A stretch of DNA of 64,000 nt from Arcobacter porcinus (GCF_004299785.2 NZ_CP036246.2:1550001-1614000); one strand, 5' to 3'; counted from the first letter of the stretch, positions 52,629 to 62,715 are shown. Numbers and translations are program-made. Notes: generated by a model not told the origin, from the letters alone.

Positions 52629-53852
52629 TTATATATTCCATTTACTCTTTTTATCAATTTTCTTTTCTGGTTCGATTAAAATTACTATATATTTTAAACT
52701 CCAAACAAGTAATAATACTATCAATATAATAGTATTAATCTCTATTAAAAGGGCATAATCTAAAGAAAAATTTGTACTTATTGAAGTAAAAACTCTAAAC
52801 AAAATAAAAATTTGTAAAAATATAAAAATTAATTTCGCAAAAAGTTTTGTCTCAATTTTTCTTCCTGAATGTCCTAAAATAACTCTTGTTCCAAATCCTA
52901 TTAATACAGTTACAAAATATCCTAAAGCTAAAGTATGTATTACAATCTTTTCAAAATATATATTTGGATAAATATATGCAAAAATTGATTCTATAATTGA
53001 TACAAAAAATGCTACAACAATCCAATAGATTCCTAAGTGCAATATCCAAACTATTGCTGGTGTTTTAAATGTAGGAAGTTTCCATTTATAAAGCTCTCTT
53101 ACAAGAAATAAAAATATTGGAATATCTATAAATAGATTAAATTTTGCATCTTCAAAACTTAACACTATAACTTTTATAAGAAGTAATACAAAAAATATAT
53201 CTAAAAGATACTTACTTTTATTTATTTGATAATCTGGAACCATAACTCTTGTGAAAAAAGGAATCATTCTTTGTGAAATAGTAAAAACAATCATAAATAA
53301 AAATAGATAAAATCCACTATTTACTGAAAACTTCAATAGTTCATATGAATAATTCGTAAGAATCTCTGAAAGAATATATAAAAAATGTGAGATTAATCCT
53401 GTAAAAAATGAGATAAGTACCCATTTTGTATCATTTTTATCTGGCATTGTACTTCTTTTATGAATTTTATATAAAAGAATAAAACTTAAAATTTGAGTAA
53501 AAAGCATTAAACTTTGAAAATATATTATAAGTTTAGAATAAAATATTATTGATAAAAATACTCCTAAACTAGATATAAAATATAGATAAAACTGCTTCAT
53601 ATAAACCTTTGGTTCTATCTCTGCTTGCATTAGGAATTTTGGGAAAACTACAAATAGAAATCCTAAAAAAAACTGTATAAATACTATAAAAATAAGTGCA
53701 TATGCATGATAAGTATATAGACTTGAATCAATATTTATATATGTGCTAAAAGCAAGACCAAAAAGAGCCATAAACAGAATAAAAAAAGCTATTCCACTTG
53801 TAAAAAATGATTGATGTGGTTGAGAACAAAATTTTTTGTACCATGAAATCAT
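52629..53852 (-). CDS. NnrS-family heme-copper membrane protein
   Basis: This 407-aa protein has about 12 membrane helices and NnrS hallmarks: FCSQPHQSFFTSGIAFF near the N-terminus and VIHTLALGYFVTVLIGFGTRVILGHSGR with conserved His residues. NnrS proteins bind heme and copper and help cells withstand nitric oxide. No nitrite or NO reductase gene adjoins it. It is followed by the strong terminator at 52469 and preceded by an unrelated tpx gene. Confidence 0.85.
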   Translation of the reverse strand: MISWYKKFCSQPHQSFFTSGIAFFILFMALFGLAFSTYINIDSSLYTYHAYALIFIVFIQFFLGFLFVVFPKFLMQAEIEPKVYMKQFYLYFISSLGVFLSIIFYSKLIIYFQSLMLFTQILSFILLYKIHKRSTMPDKNDTKWVLISFFTGLISHFLYILSEILTNYSYELLKFSVNSGFYLFLFMIVFTISQRMIPFFTRVMVPDYQINKSKYLLDIFFVLLLIKVIVLSFEDAKFNLFIDIPIFLFLVRELYKWKLPTFKTPAIVWILHLGIYWIVVAFFVSIIESIFAYIYPNIYFEKIVIHTLALGYFVTVLIGFGTRVILGHSGRKIETKLFAKLIFIFLQIFILFRVFTSISTNFSLDYALLIEINTIILIVLLLVWSLKYIVILIEPEKKIDKKSKWNI

Positions 53853-53932
53853 AATAGATTCTCCAATTATTGAAATTTGTTCAAAATAGTAGCTAGTTTA
53901 AAAAGATTTGGAATTGATTATAATTAAGAGTT

Positions 53933-53961
53933 AAAAGTAAGAAAATAAATTTCTTACTTTT
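53933..53961 (-). terminator. terminator after tpx
   Basis: AAAAGTAAGAAA-ATAAA-TTTCTTACTTTT is a 12-bp AT-rich stem ending in a T-run on both strands. It lies after the tpx stop at 53969. Confidence 0.7.
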
Positions 53962-53968
53962 TTAGTTT

Positions 53969-54508
53969 TTAGTGGCAAGAACCACAACAAGAAGTAGTTG
54001 TAGCTTCTTTTGCTGCTTCTAAAACTTCTGCATAGTTTGGTTCACTTGTGATTTCTGGAACAATTTGTTTATATGTAATTTTTCCAGATGCATTTATAAT
54101 AAATATTGCTCTTGCACTCAATCCTGCTAATGGACCATTTGCTTGTAATACTCCATAAGATTTTGAAAATGCTTTTGCTCTAAAATCTGATGCAACTTTT
54201 AAGTTTTCTATCCCTTCTGTTGTACAAAATCTTTTCATTGCAAATGGTAAATCCATAGAAACAATAATCAGCTCTGCATTTGAAATTTTTGCTGCTTCTT
54301 CATTGAATCTTCTAGCTTCAGCGGCACAAACTCCTGTATCTAAAGAAGGAACTGCAATAATAATTTGAGCAATTCCTTGTTGTCCACCAATTGTAACATC
54401 GCTTAAATCTGCTCCAACTGCACTTACAACAGGAGCTAAATCTCCAACTTTTACCTCTGTTCCACTTAAGTTTACTTCTAATTCACCTTTAAATTTTACT
54501 GATGCCAT
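53969..54508 (-). CDS. tpx: thiol peroxidase Tpx
   Basis: Tpx reduces hydrogen and organic peroxides with thioredoxin. The 179-aa protein has the peroxidatic Cys in VPSLDTGVCAAEARRFNEEA (about 60), the resolving Cys in FAMKRFCTTEG (about 93), and SFSKSYGVL. An extra C-terminal tail ends TTSCCGSCH, with three Cys and one His, which ordinary Tpx lacks; it could bind metal or an added thiol. Start ATG with AAAGGATAT. Confidence 0.93.
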   Translation of the reverse strand: MASVKFKGELEVNLSGTEVKVGDLAPVVSAVGADLSDVTIGGQQGIAQIIIAVPSLDTGVCAAEARRFNEEAAKISNAELIIVSMDLPFAMKRFCTTEGIENLKVASDFRAKAFSKSYGVLQANGPLAGLSARAIFIINASGKITYKQIVPEITSEPNYAEVLEAAKEATTTSCCGSCH

Positions 54509-54584
54509 TTTATATCCTTTATATTGTATTTAAATAAAATATTCAAACAAAATTATATTCATTTAGGATAAACTTTATCTTAAT

Positions 54585-55418
54585 TTATATCAAGCTAATT
54601 TTATCTTCTTCAAGTTTTATTTTCTTCTCTTCTAAAAGCTTTGTTAAAGTAGCTTTAAAAGCTTTTTTACTCATAGAAAAAACATCTTTTATATCATTTG
54701 CATCACTTTTATATGTGAAGTTTATTTCTCCATTATTCTCTTTTAATATTTCCAAAACTTTTTCTGTATCAACTTTTTGACCTATTTTTTGTAAAGATAT
54801 ATCAAGTTTTCCATCTTCTCTTAAATTTTTTATATAAGCTCTTTTTTTATCACCTATTTTTATATTTTCAAAAATTTCTGAGTGGAAAATCATACCTTCA
54901 TAAAGATTATCTACAATTACTTTATATCCAAGTGGAGTTTTTGAGTATAAAATAATCTCTACCTCATCACCTTGTTTTAAACCTTTTGGCTCACTATTTA
55001 AAATATATTTCTCACTTGCAATTAATCTATTTGTTCTATCATCAAATTGCATTTGTAATACTTTATAACTTCCTACAAAAAATGTACCTTTTTGTCTATT
55101 TTTTGGAACAAGTAAATCTTTTGCTAAACCAATATCAACAAAGTATCCAAATTTTGCACTATCTACTATTTTTAAACTAGCAAATTCATTTAGATATATA
55201 TATGGTTTTAATGTAGTTGCTACAAGTCTATCTTCACTATCTGTGTATATAAAAACATCTATTAAGCTATCAATATTCATCTCTTTTTTTACATAAGCAT
55301 TTGGAAGCAAAACTTCTGTTTCATCGCCACTTATTAGATAAATTCCAGGTTCACTTACTCTATTTACTTTTAGAGTATTTACAAGACCTTGAACTATTTT
55401 TTCATTTAATTTTTTCAT
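54585..55418 (-). CDS. CvfB-like S1 RNA-binding protein
   Basis: This 277-aa protein has the CvfB (YitL) layout: an N-terminal S1-like OB part with GIYLISGDETEVLLPNAYV, a conserved SAKFGYFVDIGLAKDLLVPKNRQKG motif, a third S1-like region (GYKVIVDNLYEGMIFHSEIFENIKIGDKKRAYIKNLREDGKLDISLQ) and a C-terminal winged helix. CvfB binds RNA and affects virulence factors in Staphylococcus. Role here is unknown. It is 19 bp from znuB. Confidence 0.85.
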   Translation of the reverse strand: MKKLNEKIVQGLVNTLKVNRVSEPGIYLISGDETEVLLPNAYVKKEMNIDSLIDVFIYTDSEDRLVATTLKPYIYLNEFASLKIVDSAKFGYFVDIGLAKDLLVPKNRQKGTFFVGSYKVLQMQFDDRTNRLIASEKYILNSEPKGLKQGDEVEIILYSKTPLGYKVIVDNLYEGMIFHSEIFENIKIGDKKRAYIKNLREDGKLDISLQKIGQKVDTEKVLEILKENNGEINFTYKSDANDIKDVFSMSKKAFKATLTKLLEEKKIKLEEDKISLI

Positions 55419-55437
55419 TGGTTTTTCCGTCTCTTTT

Positions 55438-56232
55438 TTATTTTTTTAATAATTTTACAATTGCTAAAGCAACAACACTAATCATAACAATACTTGCACC
55501 TGAACTTATATCATATAGATATGATATAGCTAATCCACTTAAAGTAAATATTGTAGCTAAAACTGAACTAAGAATCATCATAGTAGATAATTTATTAGAA
55601 AAAGCTTCTGCAAGATATGTAGGAATTGTAAGAAGTGCAATAACAAGTATTAATCCTACTGCTTTTATTGCTGCAACTACACAAAGAGCTGATAATATAA
55701 GAATTAATGTATAAAAAAACTTAACATTTATTCCTCTTAAATATGCAAACTCACTATCATATGAAACTGCTAAAATCTCTTTATAAAATATTGCAATAAT
55801 AGCTATGATAAATATATCAAGTGCTATCATATAATATAAATCATTTGATGAAACTGCAATAATACTTCCAAATAAATAACTCATCAAATCAACATTATAT
55901 CCAGGTGTAAGGTCAATAAATACTATTCCTACTGCCATTCCACTTGCCCACATCATTCCAATAATTGCATCAACTCTGCTTCTATTTTTTAAAGTTATGA
56001 TTGCTATTAAAATTGCTGTTAAAATTGCAAAAACAGTTGCTCCAAACAAAACAGGAATTCCTAAAAATATAGCTAATCCTATTCCTCCATAAGCACTATG
56101 TGCTATTCCACCTGTTAAAAAAGTGATTTTGTTTACAACAACTAAACTCCCAATAACACCTGCAGCTATTGAGATTAAAACTCCTGCAATTATTGCATTT
56201 TGTATAAAATCATATTGTAATATCTCTAACAT
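55438..56232 (-). CDS. znuB: zinc/manganese ABC transporter permease (ZnuB type)
   Basis: This 264-aa integral membrane permease of the ABC-3 family has about eight helices. GGIAHSAYGGIGLAIFLGIP, RSRVDAIIGMMWASGMAVGIVFIDLTPGYNVDLMSYLFGSI and IPTYLAEAFSNKL mark the family. It imports zinc (or manganese) with the ATPase 9 bp upstream. The solute-binding ZnuA gene is not in the window. Confidence 0.9.
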   Translation of the reverse strand: MLEILQYDFIQNAIIAGVLISIAAGVIGSLVVVNKITFLTGGIAHSAYGGIGLAIFLGIPVLFGATVFAILTAILIAIITLKNRSRVDAIIGMMWASGMAVGIVFIDLTPGYNVDLMSYLFGSIIAVSSNDLYYMIALDIFIIAIIAIFYKEILAVSYDSEFAYLRGINVKFFYTLILILSALCVVAAIKAVGLILVIALLTIPTYLAEAFSNKLSTMMILSSVLATIFTLSGLAISYLYDISSGASIVMISVVALAIVKLLKK

Positions 56233-56241
56233 CTTTTTACC

Positions 56242-56976
56242 TTAATGATTACAACACATTTGTGTTTTTCCAAGAGCTGATAAAAGCTCAACTTCACATA
56301 GATGATCATCAGTTAAAGTAACATTTTTTTGAAGCTCTTCTAAACTATGATAAACCAAACTTTTATTTATATGTGCAACATCTTTTGCATAGTTTAAAAG
56401 AATTGATAAATCGTGACTTACAACAACTATGCATATTGTTTTATTTAACTCTTTTAAAAGTTCATAAATCTCTTGTTGTCCTTTTACATCAATACTTGCT
56501 GTTGGTTCATCCAAAAGCATTATTTTTGGTTTTGAACAAAGTGCTCTTGCTATAAAAACTCTTTGTCTTTGTCCACCACTTAAGTCTCCAATTTTTGAGT
56601 TAATATGATTTAGCATTCCAACTTGTTCTAGTGATTTCTTTGCACAAGATATTGCCTCTTTTGAGTATCCAAATAATCTTTTTTTAGATGAATTATCTCC
56701 CATTAAAACAATCTCTAAAGCTGTAATAGGGAAATCCATATTTAAATTTGTATTTTGTGGAACATATCCTATTTCATCTGTTCTTATATTTTTTTCTATT
56801 GTTCCTGAATAGTTTGTTAGTAGTCCTAAAATAAGTTTTAGAAGAGTTGATTTTCCTCCACCATTTGGACCAATAATTGCTAGAAAATCATCATCTCTTA
56901 TCTTTAAATTTATATTTTCCAAAACATCTGTTTTTTGATATTTGAAAAACAAATTCTCTATATTTATTAAATTCAC
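56242..56976 (-). CDS. znuC: zinc ABC transporter ATPase (ZnuC type)
   Basis: The 244-aa ATPase has Walker A GPNGGGKST, Q-loop YVPQN, signature LSGGQRQRVFIARAL, Walker B IMLLDEPTASID and VVSHD. The C-terminus MCCNH has Cys and His that may bind zinc. The start is GTG at 56976, with AAAGG 6 nt upstream. A 17-bp palindrome (56990-57006) lies upstream and could be the operator. Confidence 0.9.
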   Translation of the reverse strand: MNLINIENLFFKYQKTDVLENINLKIRDDDFLAIIGPNGGGKSTLLKLILGLLTNYSGTIEKNIRTDEIGYVPQNTNLNMDFPITALEIVLMGDNSSKKRLFGYSKEAISCAKKSLEQVGMLNHINSKIGDLSGGQRQRVFIARALCSKPKIMLLDEPTASIDVKGQQEIYELLKELNKTICIVVVSHDLSILLNYAKDVAHINKSLVYHSLEELQKNVTLTDDHLCEVELLSALGKTQMCCNH

Positions 56977-56989
56977 ATAAAACCTTTAT

Positions 56990-57006
56990 TTGCAACTGTG
57001 TTGCAA
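56990..57006. promoter_or_regulatory. palindrome upstream of znuC
   Basis: TTGCAAC-TGT-GTTGCAA is a perfect 7-bp inverted repeat 14 bp before the znuC start. Its position suggests a metal-sensing repressor site, such as a Zur box, but the sequence is not a known one. Confidence 0.5.
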
Positions 57007-57032
57007 TATTATCAAAATATGAATTAATCTTT

Positions 57033-57791
57033 CTAGATTTTTTCTCTTATATATAGATAAATTATTCCTATATATTCATGAAAAGCTAATTCAACTTTCT
57101 TTATATTTGTTGCATTAAAATATGATGCTGGATAAGAACTTACAAAATATTTATGATTTGTTGGACTTGCAACTATATCTATTCCCTCTTTTTTAAAATA
57201 TATTACTGCTCTTTTCATATGACTGGCACTTGTTACTAAAATAGTTTTTTCATTGTTTACTACTTCTTTTACATATTTTGCTTCTTCTTGTGTATCTTTT
57301 GCTTCATCTAAAGTTATAATATCTTTCTCATCTACTCCTAAAGAAATTGCTAATCTTTTTTGCATTTGTGCATGAGTATTTATATCATCATAGCTATATC
57401 CACTTACAATAATCTTTGGCTCTTTTCCTAAATTCTTTAAATTTATATAGTGTCTTATTCCTTCATTTAATCTATTTATTGCTGTTGTATTAAGTTCTGA
57501 AGTAATAGGATGATTTTCATTTGTTTTATGTCCATTTCCTAAAACTACAATATATTTAGCATCACTTGGAGTAAAAATCAAAGATTCAAAAGCATTCTCT
57601 AAAGGAGATATAATCATATTTGAAGTAGTTTGATTTGATATTAAAGCAAACCATAATATCCCAAAAAATAAAAATAACTTTGCTTTTGTATATGATTTTT
57701 TTAAAATAAAAAATAGAGCTAAAATAAAAATAAAAAAGCCTATTGGAATAGGAAGTAAAAAAGCCGATATAATTTTTTTAAATACAAACAT
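57033..57791 (-). CDS. ElyC/SanA/YdcF-family membrane protein (DUF218)
   Basis: This 252-aa protein has two N-terminal membrane helices and a DUF218 domain (IVVLGNGHKTNENHPITSELNTTAINRLNEGIRHY; KIIVSGYSY; EEAKYVKEVV; LVTSASHMKRAVIYFKKEGIDIVASPTNH). ElyC and SanA proteins affect envelope integrity and peptidoglycan precursors. It is 35 bp downstream of the chemoreceptor gene. Confidence 0.85.
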   Translation of the reverse strand: MFVFKKIISAFLLPIPIGFFIFILALFFILKKSYTKAKLFLFFGILWFALISNQTTSNMIISPLENAFESLIFTPSDAKYIVVLGNGHKTNENHPITSELNTTAINRLNEGIRHYINLKNLGKEPKIIVSGYSYDDINTHAQMQKRLAISLGVDEKDIITLDEAKDTQEEAKYVKEVVNNEKTILVTSASHMKRAVIYFKKEGIDIVASPTNHKYFVSSYPASYFNATNIKKVELAFHEYIGIIYLYIREKI

Positions 57792-57826
57792 AATAATCCT
57801 AAATTAAATAATTTTAGAATCTTATC

Positions 57827-60400
57827 TTATTCTTGTTTAGCACTCTTTTTTATCTTCTTTGCAACTTTATTATATATCTTATCTATTTTTGATTTTGATG
57901 TAATTTGCAATAGTTCATCAGATAAAGTTGATACTTCATTTGATAAAGAGTCTATTTTTAAAGCTGTTTTTGCATTCTCTTGAGTTGTTAAATCAAGATT
58001 TGAAACGGTGCTATTTATCTGAGAAATTGCTATTTCTTGCTCTTTACTAAATTTTGTAATATTATCTATAATATCTTTTGTTTCTGAGATTTTCAGATCT
58101 AAATTTTCATAACCTTTTATCATCTCATCAGCAATATTTTTACCATCAATCGCTTCTATATTTGCACTCTCAACTAAATTTTTTATCTCTTTTGCTGCAT
58201 CTGCACTTTTTGTTGCAAGGTTTCTTACTTCACCTGCAACAACAGCAAATCCTTTTCCAGCTTCTCCAGCAGTTGCAGCTTCAACAGCCGCATTTAGGCT
58301 TAGAATATTTGTTTGAAATGCAATTTGGTCAATTATAGTAATTGCTTCATTTATTGCATTTACTTTTTTACTTATCTCATCCATTGATACAAAAGTTTGT
58401 TGTGCTGAACTATTTCCAAGTTTTGAAGCACTATTTAACTCATCTGAAATCTCTTTCATCTGAGTCATGTTTTCATTATTTTTAATTAAATTTTGAGTGA
58501 TTTGTTCAAGTGAACTTGAAGTTTGCTGTAAAGATGAAGCTTGATTTGATGAAGATATTGCAAGTTCATTTGATGAATTTGCCAAAATTTTAGTGCTCTC
58601 TTCAAGATTATTTCCTGCACTATTTATCATAGCGATTAAAGAAGATGTTGTTTCTCCTAGAAATGATGTTGATTTATATAAAACTCCAAAATCTCCTTGC
58701 ATATTTGCAACATCTTCATCTTCAAGTTTGAACTTATAATTTCCTTCACTATAATTATTTAGTAAAAGATTTACACCATCAAGCTTTGTTCTTGTACTTT
58801 CAAGCATCTTATTTATAATATTTACTAAAGATTGAAGCTCTTTTGTAGAAGATTTTACATCAATTGAGTGTTCAAAAAAACCTCTATTTACTTTTTCCAT
58901 AATATTAGTAATCTCAACAATGACTTGCTTATCATTTTTACTAATTTTCTCTATTTTTAAAACTTGCTCATTCATATTTTTTGTCATCAAAGCAAATTCA
59001 TCTTTACCTTCAAGTCTATTTAGTTTTATCTCATCTTTCTCTTTCATTGAAAATGAAAAGAATTGATGAAGATTATTTTCAAACTTTTTAATAGATTTTG
59101 TTACATTATTTGTCATAACCATAATTACTATAAATATAAGTAAAATTAATGTGATAATTGATACAAGAAATACAATAATTTGAATATCAAGCTCTTTTAC
59201 ATTTCTATCTATATATAGAAGAGTATCTTTCAAAATTTTATTTTTTATCTCTTCAAATACCAATATTTTCTCATTTGAATTATCATTCCATTTTCTAAGA
59301 TCAGCACCATAAATATTTTTTGATAAAAGTTCAAAAGCTTTTAAAGTTTTATCATCTAGTTCTTTTGTATCTTCCAAAAAAGAGTTAGAAAAAACTTTTT
59401 CCATATAGATATCTATTGCAGATTGGATATCATTTAAAAGCTCTTCTTCCTCTTTTAGATACTCAAGTTTTTTATACTCTCTTATAAATCTTAATATTCT
59501 TGTATGATTTCTTTGAACTTGATTTAATATATTTTCATCATTTGTTAAGATAAAATCTTTGTATGAATGAATCAATCCACCATATCCAAAATACTCTCTC
59601 ATACTATTCACAAGCTCATTTTTCTTTGCTTTTAAAAAAATAACTTCTCTTAATTTATCAATATTTTCAAAAGAAGCATTATTTGTTTTTCTATCATAAT
59701 ACTCTTTTTGATTTTTTGTTAAATTTCTTGTAAACTCAACTGTTTCTGCATCTTGAAAAGTTAGCAAAGATATAAATTTATTATAATCCTCATTTGAGAT
59801 ATGTTGTTGTTTGAATATAACTTTTACTAAATTTTTCTCTTGGTAAAGCTTTTCAACTATACTTATGATTGAAATATATGTTTGAGAAGATTTTAAAAGC
59901 TCTTTACTGTTTGAATAGATTAATAATTCATCAAAAAATGATATTAGATTTAATATTGTTTCATCATAAAAAAGCTCTAAGCTTTTGCTATCAACACTTA
60001 GTTTTAAGCTATCTTCTCTTTTTAAAACTATTTGCTCTAAATTATTTTTCAAAATATCTAGTTTTTCTACAAGATTATTATCATTTTTTACTAAAGCAAA
60101 TTTACTTATAAAATTTTCTAAATCTTTTTGAGATTTTATACTATTTTTTATTTGATTTTCAAAAAGCTCTTTATTTGAACCATAGTTATCAATATATGAG
60201 ATGGCTATTTCTCGCTCTTTTTGAAGATTAGTTAAGAATTTTTGTACTTCTACTGTAAAATTTATATAACTTGATGTTCTATTCATATCTTTTACATTTT
60301 CTAACTTTTCAACAACTAAAATTGTTGTAAACATAAAAATAGCCATCATTGGAAGAACTAAAATTAAAAATATCTTATTTCTTAATTTTAAATTTTTCAT
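57827..60400 (-). CDS. methyl-accepting chemotaxis protein with NIT sensor domain
   Basis: This 857-aa chemoreceptor has a first membrane helix (about 10-30), a large periplasmic NIT-type (nitrate/nitrite-sensing) domain (about 40-390, with [38 protein letters not shown]), a second helix (about 408-430), a HAMP-like part and a cytoplasmic signalling hairpin ([47 protein letters not shown] at about 680-720). The C-terminus is [10 protein letters not shown], without a CheR-binding pentapeptide. The ligand is unknown; nitrate or nitrite is suggested by the domain only. Confidence 0.9.
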   Translation of the reverse strand: MKNLKLRNKIFLILVLPMMAIFMFTTILVVEKLENVKDMNRTSSYINFTVEVQKFLTNLQKEREIAISYIDNYGSNKELFENQIKNSIKSQKDLENFISKFALVKNDNNLVEKLDILKNNLEQIVLKREDSLKLSVDSKSLELFYDETILNLISFFDELLIYSNSKELLKSSQTYISIISIVEKLYQEKNLVKVIFKQQHISNEDYNKFISLLTFQDAETVEFTRNLTKNQKEYYDRKTNNASFENIDKLREVIFLKAKKNELVNSMREYFGYGGLIHSYKDFILTNDENILNQVQRNHTRILRFIREYKKLEYLKEEEELLNDIQSAIDIYMEKVFSNSFLEDTKELDDKTLKAFELLSKNIYGADLRKWNDNSNEKILVFEEIKNKILKDTLLYIDRNVKELDIQIIVFLVSIITLILLIFIVIMVMTNNVTKSIKKFENNLHQFFSFSMKEKDEIKLNRLEGKDEFALMTKNMNEQVLKIEKISKNDKQVIVEITNIMEKVNRGFFEHSIDVKSSTKELQSLVNIINKMLESTRTKLDGVNLLLNNYSEGNYKFKLEDEDVANMQGDFGVLYKSTSFLGETTSSLIAMINSAGNNLEESTKILANSSNELAISSSNQASSLQQTSSSLEQITQNLIKNNENMTQMKEISDELNSASKLGNSSAQQTFVSMDEISKKVNAINEAITIIDQIAFQTNILSLNAAVEAATAGEAGKGFAVVAGEVRNLATKSADAAKEIKNLVESANIEAIDGKNIADEMIKGYENLDLKISETKDIIDNITKFSKEQEIAISQINSTVSNLDLTTQENAKTALKIDSLSNEVSTLSDELLQITSKSKIDKIYNKVAKKIKKSAKQE

Positions 60401-60472
60401 ATATTTTCCTAAAATTCTAATTTTTAAGAAATATATCTTAAGTTTTTTAAAGCCTCTTTATAAAATTTAGCT

Positions 60473-60506
60473 TGTAACCAATATGAAATCACTATGTAAC
60501 CGTGAT
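60473..60506. promoter_or_regulatory. repeat region upstream of the chemoreceptor gene
   Basis: TGTAACC occurs at 60473-60479 and 60495-60501, 22 bp (about two helical turns) apart, and an ATCAC/GTGAT inverted repeat (60488-60506) covers the second one. A regulator site for the chemoreceptor gene is possible. Confidence 0.35.
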
Positions 60507-60535
60507 GTAATTTTTGGCTTATTTATAAATTATTT

Positions 60536-61318
60536 TTAGAAAAATATAGCTGAAGCATATCCTACAACCCTACTTTTATCTCCACTTATATCAGCACTTG
60601 TACAATAGTGTAAAAGTTTTGTTTGAAGATTATTTTTTATAGAGTTCAAAATCATAGCTTCAATTCCTAGCTCTCCACAAGCTTCACATTTTTGAAGTAA
60701 AGCTATATCTTTATTTTGTATTGCATTTAAGCAATTTATATCTAGTTTCATAGCATCATTTTGTGAATAAAAATGACTTAAATCGCTACTAATTACAAGT
60801 AAATTTGAAGAATCTTTTAAAATAGAATCAAAAAGCAACTCCAAATTTTTTGAAGAAATATTACTATAAATAATCTCTACAAACTCAATATTCCCAAAAT
60901 AATACTTCACAAAAGGAGCTTGAACTTCTGTTGAATGTTCAAAAACTGACTCTTCATCAAACTTCAAAAAATCAAATTTTTCTAAAAGCTCTTTACAATA
61001 TTTTAAATCTATATTTAAATTTCCAAAAGGTGTTTCATAGTTGTCATACAAACTAACACTTGCACCATCAAACAAAGCTCTATGCGAAGGTCCAACAACG
61101 ATAACTCTTTTATAAGAGTTTTTACTAGCAAGTTTGAAAGCTTTATTTGCTGTAAATCCACTATAAATATATCCAGCATGTGGAACCAAAATTGCTTTTA
61201 TATTTTCATCTATTTTTTCATCATCTTTTGTTTGATTAAATTTTTCAAAATATAAAAGTAGTTCATCTTTTTTATCAGGATAGAAACTTCCACTTACTAC
61301 ACTTTTTCTTGTGCTCAT
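60536..61318 (-). CDS. MEMO1-family protein (AmmeMemoRadiSam system protein B)
   Basis: This 260-aa protein has the Memo fold: LVPHAGYIYSGFTANKAF, VVGPSHRALFDGASVSLYDNYETPFGNL, FEHSTEVQAPFVKY, LSHFYSQNDAMKLD and LLHYCTSADISGDKSRVVGYASAIF. The two His and one Cys that bind metal in human MEMO1 are kept. It overlaps its AMMECR1-domain partner by 4 bp (ATGA), so they are translated together. The radical SAM member of this trio is not in the window. Confidence 0.9.
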   Translation of the reverse strand: MSTRKSVVSGSFYPDKKDELLLYFEKFNQTKDDEKIDENIKAILVPHAGYIYSGFTANKAFKLASKNSYKRVIVVGPSHRALFDGASVSLYDNYETPFGNLNIDLKYCKELLEKFDFLKFDEESVFEHSTEVQAPFVKYYFGNIEFVEIIYSNISSKNLELLFDSILKDSSNLLVISSDLSHFYSQNDAMKLDINCLNAIQNKDIALLQKCEACGELGIEAMILNSIKNNLQTKLLHYCTSADISGDKSRVVGYASAIFF

Positions 61319-61857
61319 TTTATAATCTCAACTTCATATGTATAAACTTTTGGTCTAAAATTCTCATCTATTTCAAAACTTCCTTTATAGCAAAGCTGTG
61401 CAAAAAAATCTTCAAACTTTGGAAGCATCTGCCAAACTTGTGGCAAAAATGTACTTCTTCTTCCATCAAATTCTAAAATAACTCCGTGAATATTTGGAAT
61501 TAATTTCTCTTTTAAATCATCAAAATCTTTATAAATTAGCTCTTTCGGATGAGATAAAATTGATAGTTCTATTTCACACTCTTTAAACTCTGTTTCACTA
61601 AGTTCAAAAAATCTTGGGTCTTCAAAAGCTGCCATATATGAGTTTGAAAGTAAATCATCTAGCAAACTTTTTGTAGCAATTAAGCTTCCAATACATCCTC
61701 TTAATTTTCCATCTTTGTTTATTGTTACAAAACTTGCTCTTTTTTCACTCAAAAATGGATATTTTTGTTTTAAAAGAATCTTATCTATCTCTATGTTTTT
61801 ATCAAATTTTTGTAGTATTGATTTTCTTGCTAAATCTAAAAGTAGTCTCTTATCCAT
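61315..61857 (-). CDS. AMMECR1-domain protein (AmmeMemoRadiSam system protein A)
   Basis: This 180-aa protein has the AMMECR1 domain: FVTINKDGKLRGCIGSLIATKSLLDDLLSNSYMAAFEDPRF, the LRGCIG hallmark, ELSILSHPKELIYKD, GVILEFDGRRSTFLPQVW. The Cys in RGCIG is conserved. Its function with the Memo protein is not established; a modified amino acid or redox role has been suggested from the trio. It is divergent from cobA. Confidence 0.9.
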   Translation of the reverse strand: MDKRLLLDLARKSILQKFDKNIEIDKILLKQKYPFLSEKRASFVTINKDGKLRGCIGSLIATKSLLDDLLSNSYMAAFEDPRFFELSETEFKECEIELSILSHPKELIYKDFDDLKEKLIPNIHGVILEFDGRRSTFLPQVWQMLPKFEDFFAQLCYKGSFEIDENFRPKVYTYEVEIIK

Positions 61858-61983
61858 ATTTCTCCAAAGTTTTATTTTATCTTATCCAAATTATAGTTTA
61901 TTTGATTTTATACTATTTAATATTCCATAATCTAATCAATGTTATAATAAAATCTTATGAAAAAATAAAAGGCAAAGTAAAAT

Positions 61984-62715
61984 ATGAGCAAAGTTTACCT
62001 AACAGGTGCAGGTCCTGGAGATATTGAACTTCTTACACTAAAAGCTTCAAGAGTTATAAAAGAGGCTGATATAATAATTTATGATAATTTAGTAAATAAA
62101 GAGATTTTAGATTTGGCGAAAAAAGATGCTATTTTGCTCTTTGTAGGAAAAGAGTTTGGAAATCACTCAATACCACAAGAAAAAATAAATGAGATAATCT
62201 ATCAAGCATCTTTAAAATATGAAAATATTGTAAGGCTAAAAGGTGGAGATCCTTTTGTTTTTGGGCGAGGTGGAGAAGAAGCTCTTTATTTAAAAAAAAG
62301 AGATGTAGCTTTTGAGATAATTCCAGGAATTACTTCAAGCATAAGTGTTCCTGCATATGCTGGAATTCCTGTGACAAATAGAGGTGTTTCTTGCTCTTTT
62401 AAAGTTGTAACAGGTCATGAATCAGCAGATAAAAACTGCTCACAAATAAACTGGAAAAGCTTTTTAGATGATGAAACAATAGTTTTCTTGATGGGAATGC
62501 ACAACTTAAATCTAATCTCAAAAAATCTTATAGATGCTGGAAAAGATAAGAATACAGCTTGTGCAGTTATTTCAAAAGGAACAACAAAAGAGCAAAAAGT
62601 AGTTGTGGCTACTTTGGAAGATATTTACAAAAAAGCAAAAGATTTGCCAACTCCTGCGATTATTGTTGTGGGCGAAGTTGTAAAACTAAGAGATGAGCTA
62701 AATTGGTTTTTATAA
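61984..62715 (+). CDS. cobA: uroporphyrinogen-III C-methyltransferase
   Basis: CobA (SUMT) methylates uroporphyrinogen III twice to precorrin-2 for siroheme or cobalamin. The 243-aa protein has VYLTGAGPGDIELLTLKA, YDNLVNKEIL, IVRLKGGDPFVFGRGGEEA, IPGITSSISVPAYAGIPVTNRG and DLPTPAIIVVGEVV. It has no CysG N-terminal domain. Its end overlaps the convergent hsdS gene by 6 bp. Confidence 0.95.
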   Translation: MSKVYLTGAGPGDIELLTLKASRVIKEADIIIYDNLVNKEILDLAKKDAILLFVGKEFGNHSIPQEKINEIIYQASLKYENIVRLKGGDPFVFGRGGEEALYLKKRDVAFEIIPGITSSISVPAYAGIPVTNRGVSCSFKVVTGHESADKNCSQINWKSFLDDETIVFLMGMHNLNLISKNLIDAGKDKNTACAVISKGTTKEQKVVVATLEDIYKKAKDLPTPAIIVVGEVVKLRDELNWFL

